Origin: Priapulus caudatus
Taxonomy: Eukaryota > Priapulida > Priapulimorpha > Priapulimorphida > Priapulidae
Assembly (NCBI RefSeq): GCF_000485595.1
Contig: NW_014577204.1
Coordinates: forward strand, 701,607-731,042
DNA length: 29,436 nt
Direction: 5' to 3'
Part shown: one piece after another, positions 28,690-29,436 of the stretch
Layout: the number at the start of each line of letters is the position of its first letter
Position numbering within the stretch: position 1 is the stretch's first letter
Position numbers and translations under genes: made by a program
Notes under the pieces: model-generated
Database searches by the model: none
What the model was told of the DNA's origin: nothing
The model's input: only the letters and a program-made list of their open reading frames with translations

Positions 28690-29436
28690 TAACAGCAAGG
28701 CTGAAGGAACTTGTAGCAGCCATGATTTCACCAAGCTCGTTGGAGAAATGGAAGAATTGACGCTGCGATGCATCGAAGACCACGTTCAAGGTTTGCTCGT
28801 CGATACTGCGATGGTGATGGAGATGTTGTCTTTCACTTAGAGCCGTTAGGCCTGGAGACGGGAATACTCCATTTAGAAGCCCGTTCAGGTTGTTTGTCAA
28901 TGTATGTTCGGCACACGCACACTGCAAAACTACGCCCGCTTATGCCCAGTTTACCTGGCCGATGCAAGGCATAAAGGAACTGACTCCCGAGCACCTATCG
29001 CGGAGTTTCAGGACGGAACTGGGTGGCTCAATAACATGCAAATGTGCCCTTTCTGTGCCGTTGGATGCCGACAACGCTCTCGACACTGTAAACAGATCAA
29101 TGAGGTATCAGGGATGATTGGCATAACGCTGAATCTGCCGCTGCGCGACACGAAGTACTCCTTGTTGCAGCTGAGCTGGCGGACTGCTGGAACAAGCGAA
29201 GCAGATGGCTCTAGGAGTCTCACCAAAGACGCAGACCCGTATCACAACCTCAACATGCTGTCATGCTCACGCGAAAGAAGAATGGTCCAGCAGTTGCAAG
29301 TAGCATTCAACTGTACACAACCATTCACGGAACGAAGGCCCTACCTGTTCAACTCGTCCCAAAGTTCGGCGATGCGGACGGAGTCAAAAAAGATCTCTGT
29401 GAGCCAAAGCGTTATTGGAAATGAGCGTTCAGAATC
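28690..29436 (+). pseudogene. N-terminal quarter of the same PIN/CXC family, on the opposite strand and frameshifted
   Basis: On the plus strand the N-terminal hallmarks of the family appear in correct order but in changing frames. FTKLVGEMEELTLRCIEDHV (about 28725-28785) comes first, then a weak LHLEA segment, then NYARLCPVYLADA (28928-28966) and AEFQDGTGWLNNMQMCPFCA (to about 29063). DNALDTVNRSMRYQG (29073-29114), GMIGITLNLP (29111-29140), GVKKDLCE (29380-29403) and VIGNERSE (29411-29434) follow. In intact relatives the order is NYARxxPxYLA, then VPFCAIGxDHALExINRSMK, GITLNPSAR, VKxDLCxQSxIGxE, then FVxxRI. The window ends just where the next family residues should lead into FVKDRI, which is present on the minus strand at about 28620-28640. 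At least four frame changes occur, so this part is not translatable as it stands. It is divergent from the C-terminal part, back to back near 28680. Confidence 0.75.

Noticed and set aside
28099-28692. 197-codon plus-strand ORF opposite the PIN/CXC gene
   Set aside because: It is antisense to a clearly conserved minus-strand exon and has no family features of its own.
28625-28927. Minus-strand 100-codon ORF (…FHFSNELGEIMAATSSFS…) considered as the upstream continuation of the PIN/CXC gene
   Set aside because: The plus strand of the same stretch carries the family's N-terminal motifs in order, so this ORF is their antisense shadow.

Overview
This window looks like nuclear DNA from an invertebrate animal, probably marine. 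It is AT-rich, it has GT-AG introns of about 95-220 bp inside coding segments, and it is crowded with broken DNA transposons. The gene families present (a PIN-like/CXC-domain protein, a Helitron Rep-helicase, a cut-and-paste transposase) are multi-copy in cnidarians, molluscs, echinoderms and similar animals. I cannot fix the phylum. I see no bacterial operons, no rRNA and no convincing tRNA. I recognise no ordinary single-copy host gene.

Left part (1-12,316), almost no genes. It is a patchwork of non-autonomous elements. These are a 979-bp fold-back element with TTAA flanks (56-1034), a 189-bp CAGGG/CCCTG element (1457-1645), a 649-bp cassette carrying a Tudor/SH3-like exon (2913-3561), a direct duplication (2242-2670 and 5193-6825) whose second copy is split by another insertion, a 1,451-bp element with 34-bp perfect inverted ends and a 9-bp target duplication (7049-8499), and a 449-bp TTAA element (11868-12316). 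Low-complexity tracts include a run of 27 G.

Middle (12,958-14,975, minus strand). Eight splice-compatible exons of a transposase-associated gene, probably DUF4218/CACTA-like, with one in-frame stop. A separate Tudor/SH3-like terminal exon lies at 16259-16540.

Right part (16,960-26,200, minus strand). A decayed Helitron: an N-terminal zinc-finger and Helitron-like domain, a Rep domain whose HUH motif has lost its first histidine, and a Pif1-like helicase. It is split by a 4.9-kb cut-and-paste transposon (20635-25581) with 19-bp inverted ends and its own broken transposase. That transposon also carries a repeated subterminal motif. Removing it restores the Helitron reading frame exactly.

Far right (26,636-29,436). 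The C-terminal three quarters of a PIN-like nuclease/CXC gene lies on the minus strand in four exons. The missing N-terminal quarter lies beside it on the plus strand, frameshifted, as if the 5' part had been inverted in place. This inversion and the nested insertion are the two strongest structural observations in the window.
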